From: Clostridium tyrobutyricum DSM 2637 = ATCC 25755 = JCM 11008
GTDB lineage: Bacteria > Bacillota > Clostridia > Clostridiales > Clostridiaceae
Assembly: GCF_000359585.1 (NCBI RefSeq)
Contig: NZ_APMH01000012.1
Span: forward strand, 36,446-100,445
DNA: 64,000 bases
Reading direction: 5' to 3'
Below are positions 19,344-27,218 of this stretch, piece by piece (within the stretch, counting starts at the first letter, position 1; each line of letters starts with the position of its first letter). The translations under genes were made by a program, and so were the position numbers. The notes under the pieces were generated by a model. It did not search any database and was not told the DNA's origin. It saw only the letters and a list, made by a program, of their open reading frames with translations.

Positions 19344-21230
19344 ATGGAAAATTGTAAAAGTTGTAGTATTTGTAATTCGGCAGACAAGGTATTGGAAGAT
19401 TTCATTGAAACATTGGATATAGAGACTTCTCTTCATCGTGTAGAGAGTCAGAAGTATAAATGCAACTTTGGGAAAAATGGTGTATGCTGTAAACTCTGTG
19501 CAAATGGTCCCTGTAGAATAAGTGAGAAATCTCCTAGAGGAATATGCGGAGCAACTGCCGATACAATAGTTGCAAGAAATTTTTTAAGGGCTGTAGCAGC
19601 AGGTACTGCATGTTATCTTCATGTAGTTGAAAATACTGCCAGGAATTTAAAATCTACTGGTGAATCAAATGGAAAAATCAAAGGAGAAGCTGCACTTAAC
19701 AGACTTGCGGATACATTTGGAATATCAGAGGCAGATATTCATAAGAAAGCTGTATTGGTAGCAGATAAAGTATTGAGCGATTTGTACAAACCTAGATTTG
19801 AAAAAATGGATTTGGTGAATAAATTAGGCTATGCTCCTAGAATTGAAAACTGGCAAAAATTGGGCATAATGCCTGGAGGAGCAAAATCCGAAGTATTTGA
19901 TGCTATAGTAAAAACCTCTACAAATTTGAACAGTGATGCCAAGGACATGATGGTAAACTGTTTAAATCTTGGAATAAGTACAGGAATTTATGGACTTACC
20001 CTTACAAACCTACTGAACGACATTCTACTTGGAGAACCTTCAATAAGGCCAGCTAAAGTAGGATTCAAAGTAGTTGACCCTTCCTATATAAATATAATGG
20101 TAACAGGTCACCAACAATCAATCATATCATATCTTGAAGATATTCTTACAACTCCTGAAGTAATAAAAAAAGCACAGAAAGCCGGAGCCAAAGGTTTCAA
20201 ACTTGTAGGATGCACATGTGTAGGCCAGGATCTTCAATTAAGAGGAGAGCATTACAAGGATGTATTTTCAGGACATGCAGGCAACAACTTTACCAGTGAA
20301 GCACTAATTGCAACTGGCGGCATAGATTCCATAGTATCAGAATTCAACTGTACACTTCCAGGAATAGAGCCTGTCTCAGATAAATTCATGGTAAAAATGA
20401 TATGTGTTGATGATGTAGCCAAAAAATCGAATGCAGAATATGTAGAGTATTCCTTCGATAAAAGAAAGGAAATAAGCAATCATATAATAGACGAATCAAT
20501 AAAGAGTTATTTAGACAGACGTCCTAAAATAAAGATAAACATACCTGAAAATCACGGTTTTGATAATGTTATAACGGGCGTAAGCGAAGGATCACTTAAA
20601 GAATTTCTTGGAGGAACCTGGAAACCATTAGTTGACTTAATTGCTGCAGGCAAGATCAAGGGAGTTGCAGGAATAGTAGGCTGCTCAAATCTTACTGCAA
20701 AAGGTCATGATGTATTTACTGTTGGACTTGCAAAGGAACTTATAAAAAGAGACATTATAGTACTGTCCGCAGGATGCTCAAGTGGGGGGCTTGAAAATGT
20801 GGGATTGATGTCTCCCGAAGCTTCAAAACTTGCAGGTTCAAATTTAAGGGCAGTTTGTGAAAGTCTTGGAATACCTCCTGTACTAAATTTTGGTCCATGC
20901 CTTGCTATAGGAAGGCTTGAAATTGTAGCAAAGGAACTAGCTGAATATTTGAATATAGACATTCCAGCTCTTCCATTAGTGCTTTCAGCTCCTCAGTGGT
21001 TGGAAGAACAGGCTCTTGCAGATGGATGCTTTGGATTGTCCCTTGGACTTCCACTTCATCTTGCAATTTCACCTTTTATAGATGGAAGTGAAACTGTTTC
21101 AAAATTACTTACAGAAGACATGGAAAGTCTAACTGGAGGAAAATTAATTATTGAAGGTGACATTAAAAAGGCTGCTGACAAACTTGAAGAAATAGTTCTA
21201 GCTAAAAGAAAAGGCCTGGGACTTAGATAG
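19344..21230 (+). CDS. cooS: Anaerobic carbon monoxide dehydrogenase, catalytic subunit (monofunctional)
   Basis: 628 aa. Ni-Fe CODH interconverting CO and CO2 with ferredoxin-type electron carriers. Cluster D Cys40 and Cys48; cluster B Cys49, 52, 57, 68; C-cluster ligands by comparison with the C. hydrogenoformans enzyme: His256, Cys290 or 292 (GCTCVGQD), Cys336, Cys447, Cys478, Cys519. Two oddities: the catalytic Lys of the SAPxxxxEKA motif is Gln556 (SAPQWLEEQA), and the usual His-rich segment after helix AAG reads CYLHVVENTAR with one His. Three additional N-terminal Cys (4, 7, 10). No cooF, cooC or acs genes adjoin. ATG preceded by AGGAGGT. A repeat element begins at the stop codon. Confidence 0.95.
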   Translation: MENCKSCSICNSADKVLEDFIETLDIETSLHRVESQKYKCNFGKNGVCCKLCANGPCRISEKSPRGICGATADTIVARNFLRAVAAGTACYLHVVENTARNLKSTGESNGKIKGEAALNRLADTFGISEADIHKKAVLVADKVLSDLYKPRFEKMDLVNKLGYAPRIENWQKLGIMPGGAKSEVFDAIVKTSTNLNSDAKDMMVNCLNLGISTGIYGLTLTNLLNDILLGEPSIRPAKVGFKVVDPSYINIMVTGHQQSIISYLEDILTTPEVIKKAQKAGAKGFKLVGCTCVGQDLQLRGEHYKDVFSGHAGNNFTSEALIATGGIDSIVSEFNCTLPGIEPVSDKFMVKMICVDDVAKKSNAEYVEYSFDKRKEISNHIIDESIKSYLDRRPKIKINIPENHGFDNVITGVSEGSLKEFLGGTWKPLVDLIAAGKIKGVAGIVGCSNLTAKGHDVFTVGLAKELIKRDIIVLSAGCSSGGLENVGLMSPEASKLAGSNLRAVCESLGIPPVLNFGPCLAIGRLEIVAKELAEYLNIDIPALPLVLSAPQWLEEQALADGCFGLSLGLPLHLAISPFIDGSETVSKLLTEDMESLTGGKLIIEGDIKKAADKLEEIVLAKRKGLGLR

Positions 21231-21324
21231 AGTTCAAATAATGGAGTTCAAATAATGGAGTTCAAATAATGGAGTTCAAATAATGGAGATTTTCGGTATG
21301 GACCGAAAATCTCCATATTTGAAC
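21231..21324. repeat. Palindromic heptad repeat element D
   Basis: Four tandem copies of a 14-nt double unit AGTTCAAATAATGG (21231-21286), then a 13-bp perfect hairpin GGAGATTTTCGGT-ATGG-ACCGAAAATCTCC (21285-21314) followed by ATATTTGAAC, which pairs with the last unit. It begins at the base after the cooS stop codon and, with the following TTTTTA, may also end cooS transcription. Confidence 0.92.
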
Positions 21325-21526
21325 TTTTTACTTTGATATTTTACTTTACTTTTCCTTGGTTTGCCACCTTCCCCTGCTTAAGTGCAATTTCATTTGGATC
21401 ACCAAGATAATAGTGTTTAATAAATCTCCAATTCAGTTCACAATTTATAAGCGAAATTGGAATTAATAATCATTTTTATGTAATAATTACAACACAAAAT
21501 ACCATATGATGCTAATATATCCATAT
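21325..21526. other. Gene-free stretch with a possible decayed reading frame
   Basis: On the minus strand a frame of about 48 codons (ends near 21345, reads RFIKHYYLGDPNEIALKQGK) is open but has no start codon or ribosome-binding site. It may be the end of a lost gene or chance. Nothing else is recognised here. Confidence 0.25.
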
Positions 21527-21572
21527 AAAAATAAGTATAATCTATTTGAATCCAAATAGATTATACTTATTT
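21527..21572 (-). terminator. Long perfect terminator hairpin
   Basis: 21-bp perfect stem (AAAATAAGTATAATCTATTTG and its complement) with loop AATC. It overlaps the stop codon of the 105-aa gene by one base; A/T ends allow termination in both directions. Confidence 0.85.
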
Positions 21573-21889
21573 TACTTAATGACTACACATAATTTAAATA
21601 GAGAAATTAAAATATCTTTTTCATAGTCAGACACATTTTCAAAACTTTGGAGAAATACAGTATATTTGTCATTCAACTCTATCTTCTCCTGGGGCATAAA
21701 GGTCTCTTTTCCCGCTCCAATTATATACTCTATTCTTTTGGTGAATTTTTGAGAAAAAACCACCTGAGTTCCTTCATAATAGGCCACTGTATTCTCACAT
21801 AGTATTTTAAAAGCCTCTTTTATATCTCCTGCTTCAAGTACTTCCTTCAAATTATGTTCTATAAATTTTTTAAACTCCATTTTATCCAT
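21572..21889 (-). CDS. Uncharacterised 105-aa protein next to HydG paralog
   Basis: No family recognised. Charged, mainly helical prediction, N-terminus MDKMEFKKFIEHNLKEVLEA, no signal peptide or membrane segment; Cys only in CENT and CVVIK. Start chosen at MDKMEF with GGATGAGG 5-7 nt upstream; the ORF extends 12 codons further up without a site. It lies downstream of the HydG paralog on the same strand, separated only by a repeat array, so the two may share a transcript and a role. Confidence 0.7.
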   Translation of the reverse strand: MDKMEFKKFIEHNLKEVLEAGDIKEAFKILCENTVAYYEGTQVVFSQKFTKRIEYIIGAGKETFMPQEKIELNDKYTVFLQSFENVSDYEKDILISLFKLCVVIK

Positions 21890-21916
21890 ACACAACCTCA
21901 TCCTTGCACAAAATCT

Positions 21917-21985
21917 AAAGTACAAAGTTCAAATATCATAGTTCAAATTTGAACTATGCACTTTGAACTATGCACTTTAGATATA
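21917..21985. repeat. Heptad repeat array E
   Basis: Units AAAGTAC, AAAGTTC, AAATATC, ATAGTTC then the inverted side GAACTAT, GCACTTT, GAACTAT, GCACTTT. Palindrome centred on CAAATTTG. The right edge overlaps the stop codon of the HydG paralog. Confidence 0.88.
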
Positions 21986-23404
21986 AATGTCTCTTTTTCC
22001 ATCTGAGATAAGCTGCAACTTATCTTTTATAATTTTCTGCTTTGCTGCATCAAATTTTTTTATGGTCTTGTTAATGACTTCCTCTCCTGCAGTTTTAGTC
22101 TCAGGTGATGCATAATCTAAAAGATACTCCTTGAATGTAAAAATTGCATTTGGAATACAGAAATTATGAATTAATGATTTCTTTGCTATACTCATAAAAT
22201 GAGATCCAGTTCTTCCGCATCTATAATCGGCAGTACAAAAAGACGGAATACATCCCTGTTTGCACACATCTCTTATAGCTTCATCGAGGCTTCTCATATC
22301 TCCAAGTTGAAACTGTTCTTTTTCAGGTATCAAACCCCTGTCATACTCTGCATAGCCTCCTATTCCTATTCTTGAACCTGCATCTACCTGTGACACTCCA
22401 AGTGGAAGCACTTCTTCTCTTACTTTTGTACTCTCCCTTGCCGTCAATATCATACCCGTATATGGAACCGATAATCTTAAAATAGCCACAAGCTTTTTAA
22501 AATCATCATCTGAAACTTTATATTTGGGGTTGAGCGTAAATGGTACATCTAAGGCTGATTCTATTCGTGGAAAAGATATTGTATGTGGTCCTACTCCATC
22601 AAAAGTTTTTTCAAAATGGATTGTATGATATAAAAGTCCCATTACTTCGAATTTCCAGTCATATAGTCCAAACAATGCTCCAATACCAAGGTCATCTATT
22701 CCTGCTTCCATGGCCCTGTCAAGTCCATAGAGTCTCCATGCATAATTTCCCTTTCTATCACCTGCTGGATGCAATTTTCTATAAGTATCGTGGTGATATG
22801 TCTCCTGGAATATCTGGAATGTTCCAATACCCGCTTCATGTAATTTTTTATATCCCGGTACATCCAGTGGAGCTGCATTTATATTAACTCTTCTTATTTC
22901 TCCTCTTCCAACTTTTGTGGCATATACTTTCTTAATTGTCTTGGCTATGAAATCCGCATCATAATTGTCATCTTCTCCATATACAAGTATCAATCTCTTA
23001 TGGCCTGATTTTTCCAGTACTTCTACTTCTTCACCAAGTTCATCCATGGTAAGAGTTTTTCTGTCTATTGATTTATTGTCATGCCTGAAACCGCAGTACA
23101 GACAATTGTTCCTACATTTATTTCCTACATATAATGGAGCAAAAAATACTATTCTTTCTCCATATACTTCCTCTTTTATCTGCCTTGCAAGTGCAAACAT
23201 TTCTTGAAGAAGATCCTCATCTTCTATTTGAAGCAATTTTGCAGTTTCTTCAGGTTCCAACCTGACTTTTGATCTTGCCTTGTCAAATATGGCCCTTATT
23301 TCACTTTTTTCCGGATTTTTAGCTGCATTTAACTGCTCCCATATTTTATCATCATCAATGAAATCCTTAAAATTAGGATCCAAATACTTTTTATCTATTT
23401 CCAT
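21977..23404 (-). CDS. HydG-type radical SAM tyrosine lyase paralog with altered auxiliary-cluster motif
   Basis: 475 aa. Family: HydG cleaves tyrosine to p-cresol and dehydroglycine and builds the Fe(CO)2CN unit of [FeFe]-hydrogenase; ThiH is the thiamine relative. Radical SAM Cys97, Cys101, Cys104 (CRNNCLYC). HydG-like C-terminal region with NFCIPNA and EYLLDYAS. The HydG auxiliary motif CX2CX22C reads Cys390, Asp393, Cys416: FCTADYRCG, with a nearby Cys396. The middle ligand is therefore Asp. No hydE, hydF or hydrogenase gene adjoins. Start at MEIDKKYLDP with GGGAGG; a longer ORF runs through the leader and is rejected. A role as true HydG or as an enzyme making another product is open. 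Confidence 0.88.
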   Translation of the reverse strand: MEIDKKYLDPNFKDFIDDDKIWEQLNAAKNPEKSEIRAIFDKARSKVRLEPEETAKLLQIEDEDLLQEMFALARQIKEEVYGERIVFFAPLYVGNKCRNNCLYCGFRHDNKSIDRKTLTMDELGEEVEVLEKSGHKRLILVYGEDDNYDADFIAKTIKKVYATKVGRGEIRRVNINAAPLDVPGYKKLHEAGIGTFQIFQETYHHDTYRKLHPAGDRKGNYAWRLYGLDRAMEAGIDDLGIGALFGLYDWKFEVMGLLYHTIHFEKTFDGVGPHTISFPRIESALDVPFTLNPKYKVSDDDFKKLVAILRLSVPYTGMILTARESTKVREEVLPLGVSQVDAGSRIGIGGYAEYDRGLIPEKEQFQLGDMRSLDEAIRDVCKQGCIPSFCTADYRCGRTGSHFMSIAKKSLIHNFCIPNAIFTFKEYLLDYASPETKTAGEEVINKTIKKFDAAKQKIIKDKLQLISDGKRDIYI

Positions 23405-23420
23405 TTTATATTTCCTCCCT

Positions 23421-23463
23421 AAAATAAAAAAATTAAACTCTCCAGGCAATGCTGAAAGTTTAA
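23421..23463 (-). promoter_or_regulatory. Terminator-like hairpin in leader of HydG paralog
   Basis: On the minus strand TTAAACTTTC...GAGAGTTTAA (9 of 10 pairs) is followed by AATTTTTTTATTTT and then the GGGAGG site of the gene. This is an attenuator arrangement rather than an end-of-gene terminator. Confidence 0.6.
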
Positions 23464-23649
23464 CTAATTCACAGAAAAATATAATGTCAAATATATAACA
23501 ATATATTTTCACAATAAATATGTTCTATCAGCATCTTGCTCAGAATACTCTTTACAATTTGGCATAGATTTTTAGTATATCCTAAGTAACAGAAAATCTA
23601 TTACTAAAGATTTAATTATATTCTATACTTTTAAAACAAGCCTTGTCAA
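23464..23649 (-). promoter_or_regulatory. Promoter and long leader of HydG paralog
   Basis: TTGACA (23644-23649) with TATAGA at 16 bp or TAGAAT at 18 bp downstream gives a leader of about 210 nt. Within it TAGATTTT pairs with AAAATCTA and AGTAA with TTACT. No known riboswitch class recognised. Confidence 0.55.
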
Positions 23650-23709
23650 TAATTTTTTGAAGTAGTTGATAATATTTTAACTAATAAATGTATGGGTACA
23701 TTTTTCAAA

Positions 23710-23732
23710 TAATTGTTTTACATATACAATTA
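23710..23732 (+). promoter_or_regulatory. Inverted repeat in pdxST upstream region
   Basis: TAATTGT-N9-ACAATTA about 40 bp ahead of pdxS. Possible operator; no confident -35/-10 pair was assigned for pdxST. Confidence 0.35.
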
Positions 23733-23773
23733 TTAGCATCAACATAATAATAATTGATATTGGAGGAACAATT

Positions 23774-24643
23774 ATGGCAAAATATGAATTAAACAAAAAT
23801 CTTGCCCAGATGTTAAAGGGCGGCGTAATAATGGATGTAGTAAACAGAGAACAGGCAATTATTGCTGAAAAAGCAGGAGCTTGTGCAGTTATGGCTCTTG
23901 AAAGAGTACCTTCTGATATAAGAAAAGAAGGTGGCGTTGCAAGAATGTCCGATCCTAAAATGATAATGGAAATACAAAATGCAGTATCAATACCTGTTAT
24001 GGCCAAGGTAAGAATAGGACATTTCGTAGAAGCACAAATTCTACAGCAATTAAATGTAGATTTCATAGATGAAAGTGAAGTTTTAACTCCTGCGGATAAT
24101 TCTTATCACATAAATAAAAAGGATTTTAAAATACCTTTTGTATGCGGGGCACGAAATCTTGGAGAGGCTCTTAGAAGAATTGGTGAAGGTGCATCAATGA
24201 TAAGAACAAAAGGCGAAGCTGGAACAGGAAATGTTGTTGAGGCTGTAACTCATATGAGGACAATGTCAGATGAAATCCAAAGGGTTAAAAGTGCAGGAAA
24301 AGAGGAGCTTATGACTCTTGCAAAAGAATTTCAAGCACCTTATGATCTGATAGAATATGTATGGGAAAATGGAAAACTTCCTGTAGTAAATTTTGCTGCA
24401 GGTGGAATTGCAACTCCTGCAGATGCAGCATTAATGATGCAACTCGGATCTGAAGGTGTATTTGTTGGATCTGGAATATTTAAATCTGAAAATCCAGAAA
24501 AGAGAGCAAAAGCAATTGTACTTGCTACCACTTATTATAATGATGCTGAAAAAGTTGAAAAAGCTTCTGAAGATATTGGAACTGCAATGTCTGGAATTGA
24601 AATAAAAGACATAGAAGAAAAATATGCAGAAAGAGGATGGTAG
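23774..24643 (+). CDS. pdxS: Pyridoxal 5'-phosphate synthase, lyase subunit
   Basis: 289 aa. Forms PLP from ribose 5-phosphate, glyceraldehyde 3-phosphate and ammonia with PdxT. TIM barrel with [35 protein letters not shown] (catalytic Lys), [15 protein letters not shown] (Lys-shuttle region) and [16 protein letters not shown] phosphate loop. Start ATG with TTGGAGGA. pdxT follows after one base. Confidence 0.98.
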   Translation: MAKYELNKNLAQMLKGGVIMDVVNREQAIIAEKAGACAVMALERVPSDIRKEGGVARMSDPKMIMEIQNAVSIPVMAKVRIGHFVEAQILQQLNVDFIDESEVLTPADNSYHINKKDFKIPFVCGARNLGEALRRIGEGASMIRTKGEAGTGNVVEAVTHMRTMSDEIQRVKSAGKEELMTLAKEFQAPYDLIEYVWENGKLPVVNFAAGGIATPADAALMMQLGSEGVFVGSGIFKSENPEKRAKAIVLATTYYNDAEKVEKASEDIGTAMSGIEIKDIEEKYAERGW

Positions 24644-24644
24644 T

Positions 24645-25205
24645 ATGAAAATCGGTGTACTGTCATTTCAAGGCGGCGTAAAGGAACATATGGACCATAT
24701 AAAATCTCTTGGAACTGATGCCGTAGAAATAAAAGATTGCAGACAACTAGATGAAATCGACGGCATCATACTTCCAGGTGGTGAAAGTACTACTATGGGA
24801 AAGCTGCTTGAAATCACAAAAATGATGCAGCCATTGAGAGAAAAAATATTAAATGGGCTTCCTGTATGGGGAACATGTGCAGGTATGATACTTCTGGCAA
24901 ATTCAATTGAGGACAGCAAAAGCTATCTTTCTGTAATAGACATATCTGTAAGGAGAAATGCCTATGGAAGTCAAATTGACAGTTTCCGTGACTATGCACT
25001 TATTCCTGAGGTATCTGATTTTAAAATACCCCTGGTTTTCATAAGGGCTCCTTTTATAACGCATTTAGGTGATAATGTAAAAAGGCTGTGCACTATAAGG
25101 GAAAATGTAGTTGCCGCCAGGCATGACAACGTCCTTGTAACTTCATTTCATCCAGAACTTACAGAAGATTTGAAATTTCATGAATATTTTTTATCCATGA
25201 TTTAG
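24645..25205 (+). CDS. pdxT: Pyridoxal 5'-phosphate synthase, glutaminase subunit
   Basis: 186 aa. Supplies ammonia from glutamine to PdxS. Class I amidotransferase triad: Cys78 in WGTCAGM, His and Glu in SFHPELTED near residue 170; GGESTTMGK oxyanion region. The ATG lies one base after the pdxS stop, with AGAGGATGG as site; a start seven codons upstream would overlap pdxS. Confidence 0.97.
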   Translation: MKIGVLSFQGGVKEHMDHIKSLGTDAVEIKDCRQLDEIDGIILPGGESTTMGKLLEITKMMQPLREKILNGLPVWGTCAGMILLANSIEDSKSYLSVIDISVRRNAYGSQIDSFRDYALIPEVSDFKIPLVFIRAPFITHLGDNVKRLCTIRENVVAARHDNVLVTSFHPELTEDLKFHEYFLSMI

Positions 25206-25207
25206 TC

Positions 25208-25263
25208 AATTCACAATTCACAATCCACAGTTCACAATTGCCAATTTACAATTGTGAACTGTT
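25208..25263. repeat. Heptad repeat array F
   Basis: Eight 7-nt units: AATTCAC x2, AATCCAC, AGTTCAC, AATTGCC, AATTTAC, AATTGTG, AACTGTT. It starts two bases after the pdxT stop and runs into the 3' end of the opposing gene, supplying its last five codons and stop. Confidence 0.9.
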
Positions 25264-25605
25264 ATTATCTGAATATTTAACCAGATTTGATAGTGGAAAA
25301 ACATTTATAACGGGTTCTTCATAAGGATGGACTCTTCTTATAGTTTTTATGGCATTTTCAACCACCTTGCTTCTACAGCAAAATTCCACCTTACATTCTT
25401 CTTCACTACTTGTCTCCCCAATTTTTCCTTCAAATGGATTTGCACCTTTTAGCGGTCTCCAGTATCCTATAACTCTGGATACAGACATGCAATTGTCATA
25501 ATTTCCTCCTATACTGAGTGCTCCTATTTCATTTAAACTCTCTCTCAACTCTGTTACATATTCCCCGGGTACAAATGTTTCAACCTTGTAGTTTTCAATT
25601 TTCAA
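25246..25605 (-). CDS. NIF3/YqfO-like domain protein (CutA/PII-like fold)
   Basis: 119 aa. Resembles the stand-alone form of the domain inserted in YqfO-type NIF3 proteins: KVETFVPGEYVTELRESLNEIGAL at the start, YDNCMSVSRVIGYWRPL in the middle and IRRVHPYEEPVINVFPL at the end. Function unknown; PII/CutA-like folds often bind metals or nucleotides. The last five residues (NSSQL region) are encoded by repeat array F, so the original C-terminus was probably different. TTTCAA start region carries GGGAGGTAATAG. Confidence 0.78.
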   Translation of the reverse strand: MKIENYKVETFVPGEYVTELRESLNEIGALSIGGNYDNCMSVSRVIGYWRPLKGANPFEGKIGETSSEEECKVEFCCRSKVVENAIKTIRRVHPYEEPVINVFPLSNLVKYSDNNSSQL

Positions 25606-25633
25606 AGCTATTACCTCCCATCAATTTTCTTCA

Positions 25634-26080
25634 TTAGTCATGCAGATTATGTGCAAATACTCCAGCTGCCTCCAAATCATCCTCGTTAGGTCTTCCCTTT
25701 GCTATTCCTCCAAATAACTTAAATGGTCCATAGGTATCGAAACCCTTTGAAGCAAAGCTTCCTACAACATCAAATCCATGCTCAACTAATTTATTCTTTA
25801 ATGAATCGTTGTATTCAACTTTTCCCTGCCCGCTGGTTGAGAATATAAATACCTTCTTATCTTTAAATACAGGCATATCATCTATTAATTTTAGAAGCCT
25901 CTTGTGAAACTTTCCATAAAATATACCTGAACCAAATCCTATTAAATCATATTTATCCAGTTCATCTAATTTTATATTCTCAACGTTCACAATATCACTT
26001 TTTAGTTCTCCTGCAATTTTATTCGCAATTTTTTCAGTATTTTTATGCTCTGTAGAAATATAAACAACCAAACTTTTCAA
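25634..26080 (-). CDS. Flavodoxin-domain protein
   Basis: 148 aa. N-terminal VVYISTEHKNTEKIANKIA phosphate loop, FGSGIFYGKFHKRL at the second loop and FSTSGQG at the third: the flavodoxin/HemG-like subgroup rather than a classical electron-carrier flavodoxin. TTG start with AAAGGAGGA 9 nt upstream. Likely FMN-dependent; partner unknown. Confidence 0.82.
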   Translation of the reverse strand: MKSLVVYISTEHKNTEKIANKIAGELKSDIVNVENIKLDELDKYDLIGFGSGIFYGKFHKRLLKLIDDMPVFKDKKVFIFSTSGQGKVEYNDSLKNKLVEHGFDVVGSFASKGFDTYGPFKLFGGIAKGRPNEDDLEAAGVFAHNLHD

Positions 26081-26215
26081 AATAAATTTTCCTCCTTTTT
26101 CAATTGAACTTACTTTTTTTCCTTATGAATATTATAATACAATATTTAAATATTTTGACATTATTTTTTGAAGAAGTTATACTTAATTTGAATGCTAATA
26201 TCAAGGGGGTATAAT

Positions 26216-27166
26216 ATGAAAAATACAGTATTTCTAAATGCTAAAAAATTGAACTTTGACAACAAAATGGACTTTTCAAATCTTGACAGTTTCACAAAAG
26301 TTACAAGATATGATACAAGCACTGAAAATGAAATTTTGGACAGGGTTCAGGATCAAAACATAGTAGTTACAAAAGAACTTCCTTTAGGGTCAGATTTAAT
26401 ATCAAAGTTTCCATCTACAGTAGAACTCATATGTGAAGCCGGTACAGGCTATAACAATATAGACATGGAAGCTGCAAAGAAAAAGAATATCACAGTATGC
26501 AATGTTCCAGGATACAGTACAGATGCTGTAGCACAACTGGCTATTACTTTTATGCTCAGCTTGAGTTCTTCTCTGGCTCTTCAACAGACTATGATAAAAC
26601 AAAATAATTTCGATAATTTTACAAAAGATCTTCAAGTTCCTCATTTTGAAATAAAGAATAAAACTCTTGGAGTGATTGGTGCAGGAGCTATAGGACAGAG
26701 TGTAATAAAAACCGCTTTGAGTTTGGGAATGAATGTACTCGTATACAATAGGAGTGTAAAACCTATTAAAGATGTAAAATTTGTTTCTTTGGAAGAGCTT
26801 CTCAAAGAAAGTGATTTTGTAACAATTCACTGTCCACTTACTGATAATACAAAGCATCTCATAGATATAGACAAACTTAAGATGATGAAAACTTCATCTT
26901 TCATTATAAACACTGCAAGAGGCGCTATAATAAAAGAATCGGATTTGATAGAAGCTTTAAGCAAAAATATAATTGCAGGTGCAGCTTTAGATGTTCAGGA
27001 AAAAGAACCACTTGACACAAAGAGTCCACTTTTCTCCATGGAAAACGTTATATTGACTCCTCACATAGGTTGTAAATGTATTGAATCAAGACAAAGATTA
27101 ATCGAACTTCTTGGAAAAAATATAAAGTCATTTATAGATGGCAATCCTATAAATGTAGTTAGTTGA
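26216..27166 (+). CDS. D-2-hydroxyacid dehydrogenase (NAD-dependent)
   Basis: 316 aa. Rossmann motif GVIGAGAIGQSV near residue 150, substrate Arg in NTARGAII near 228, catalytic Glu in AALDVQEKEPLD and His in LTPHIGC near 280. Acts on a 2-keto/2-hydroxy acid such as glyoxylate/glycerate, hydroxypyruvate or lactate; the substrate is not decided by sequence. Start at MKNTVFLNA, with AGGGGG upstream. Confidence 0.88.
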   Translation: MKNTVFLNAKKLNFDNKMDFSNLDSFTKVTRYDTSTENEILDRVQDQNIVVTKELPLGSDLISKFPSTVELICEAGTGYNNIDMEAAKKKNITVCNVPGYSTDAVAQLAITFMLSLSSSLALQQTMIKQNNFDNFTKDLQVPHFEIKNKTLGVIGAGAIGQSVIKTALSLGMNVLVYNRSVKPIKDVKFVSLEELLKESDFVTIHCPLTDNTKHLIDIDKLKMMKTSSFIINTARGAIIKESDLIEALSKNIIAGAALDVQEKEPLDTKSPLFSMENVILTPHIGCKCIESRQRLIELLGKNIKSFIDGNPINVVS

Positions 27167-27170
27167 ATTT

Positions 27171-27207
27171 AAAATTTTTCCAGGTAACAACTACCTGGAA
27201 AAATTTT
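27171..27207. terminator. Bidirectional terminator
   Basis: 16-bp perfect stem AAAATTTTTCCAGGTA/TACCTGGAAAAATTTT, loop ACAAC, between the convergent dehydrogenase and DUF1002 genes. Confidence 0.95.
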
Positions 27208-27218
27208 ATAAGTAACGG

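Noticed and set aside
23405..23512. N-terminal extension of the HydG paralog (MKIYCYIFDI...)
   Set aside because: It would translate the terminator-like leader hairpin; a GGGAGG site sits at the inner ATG, which also gives the family length.
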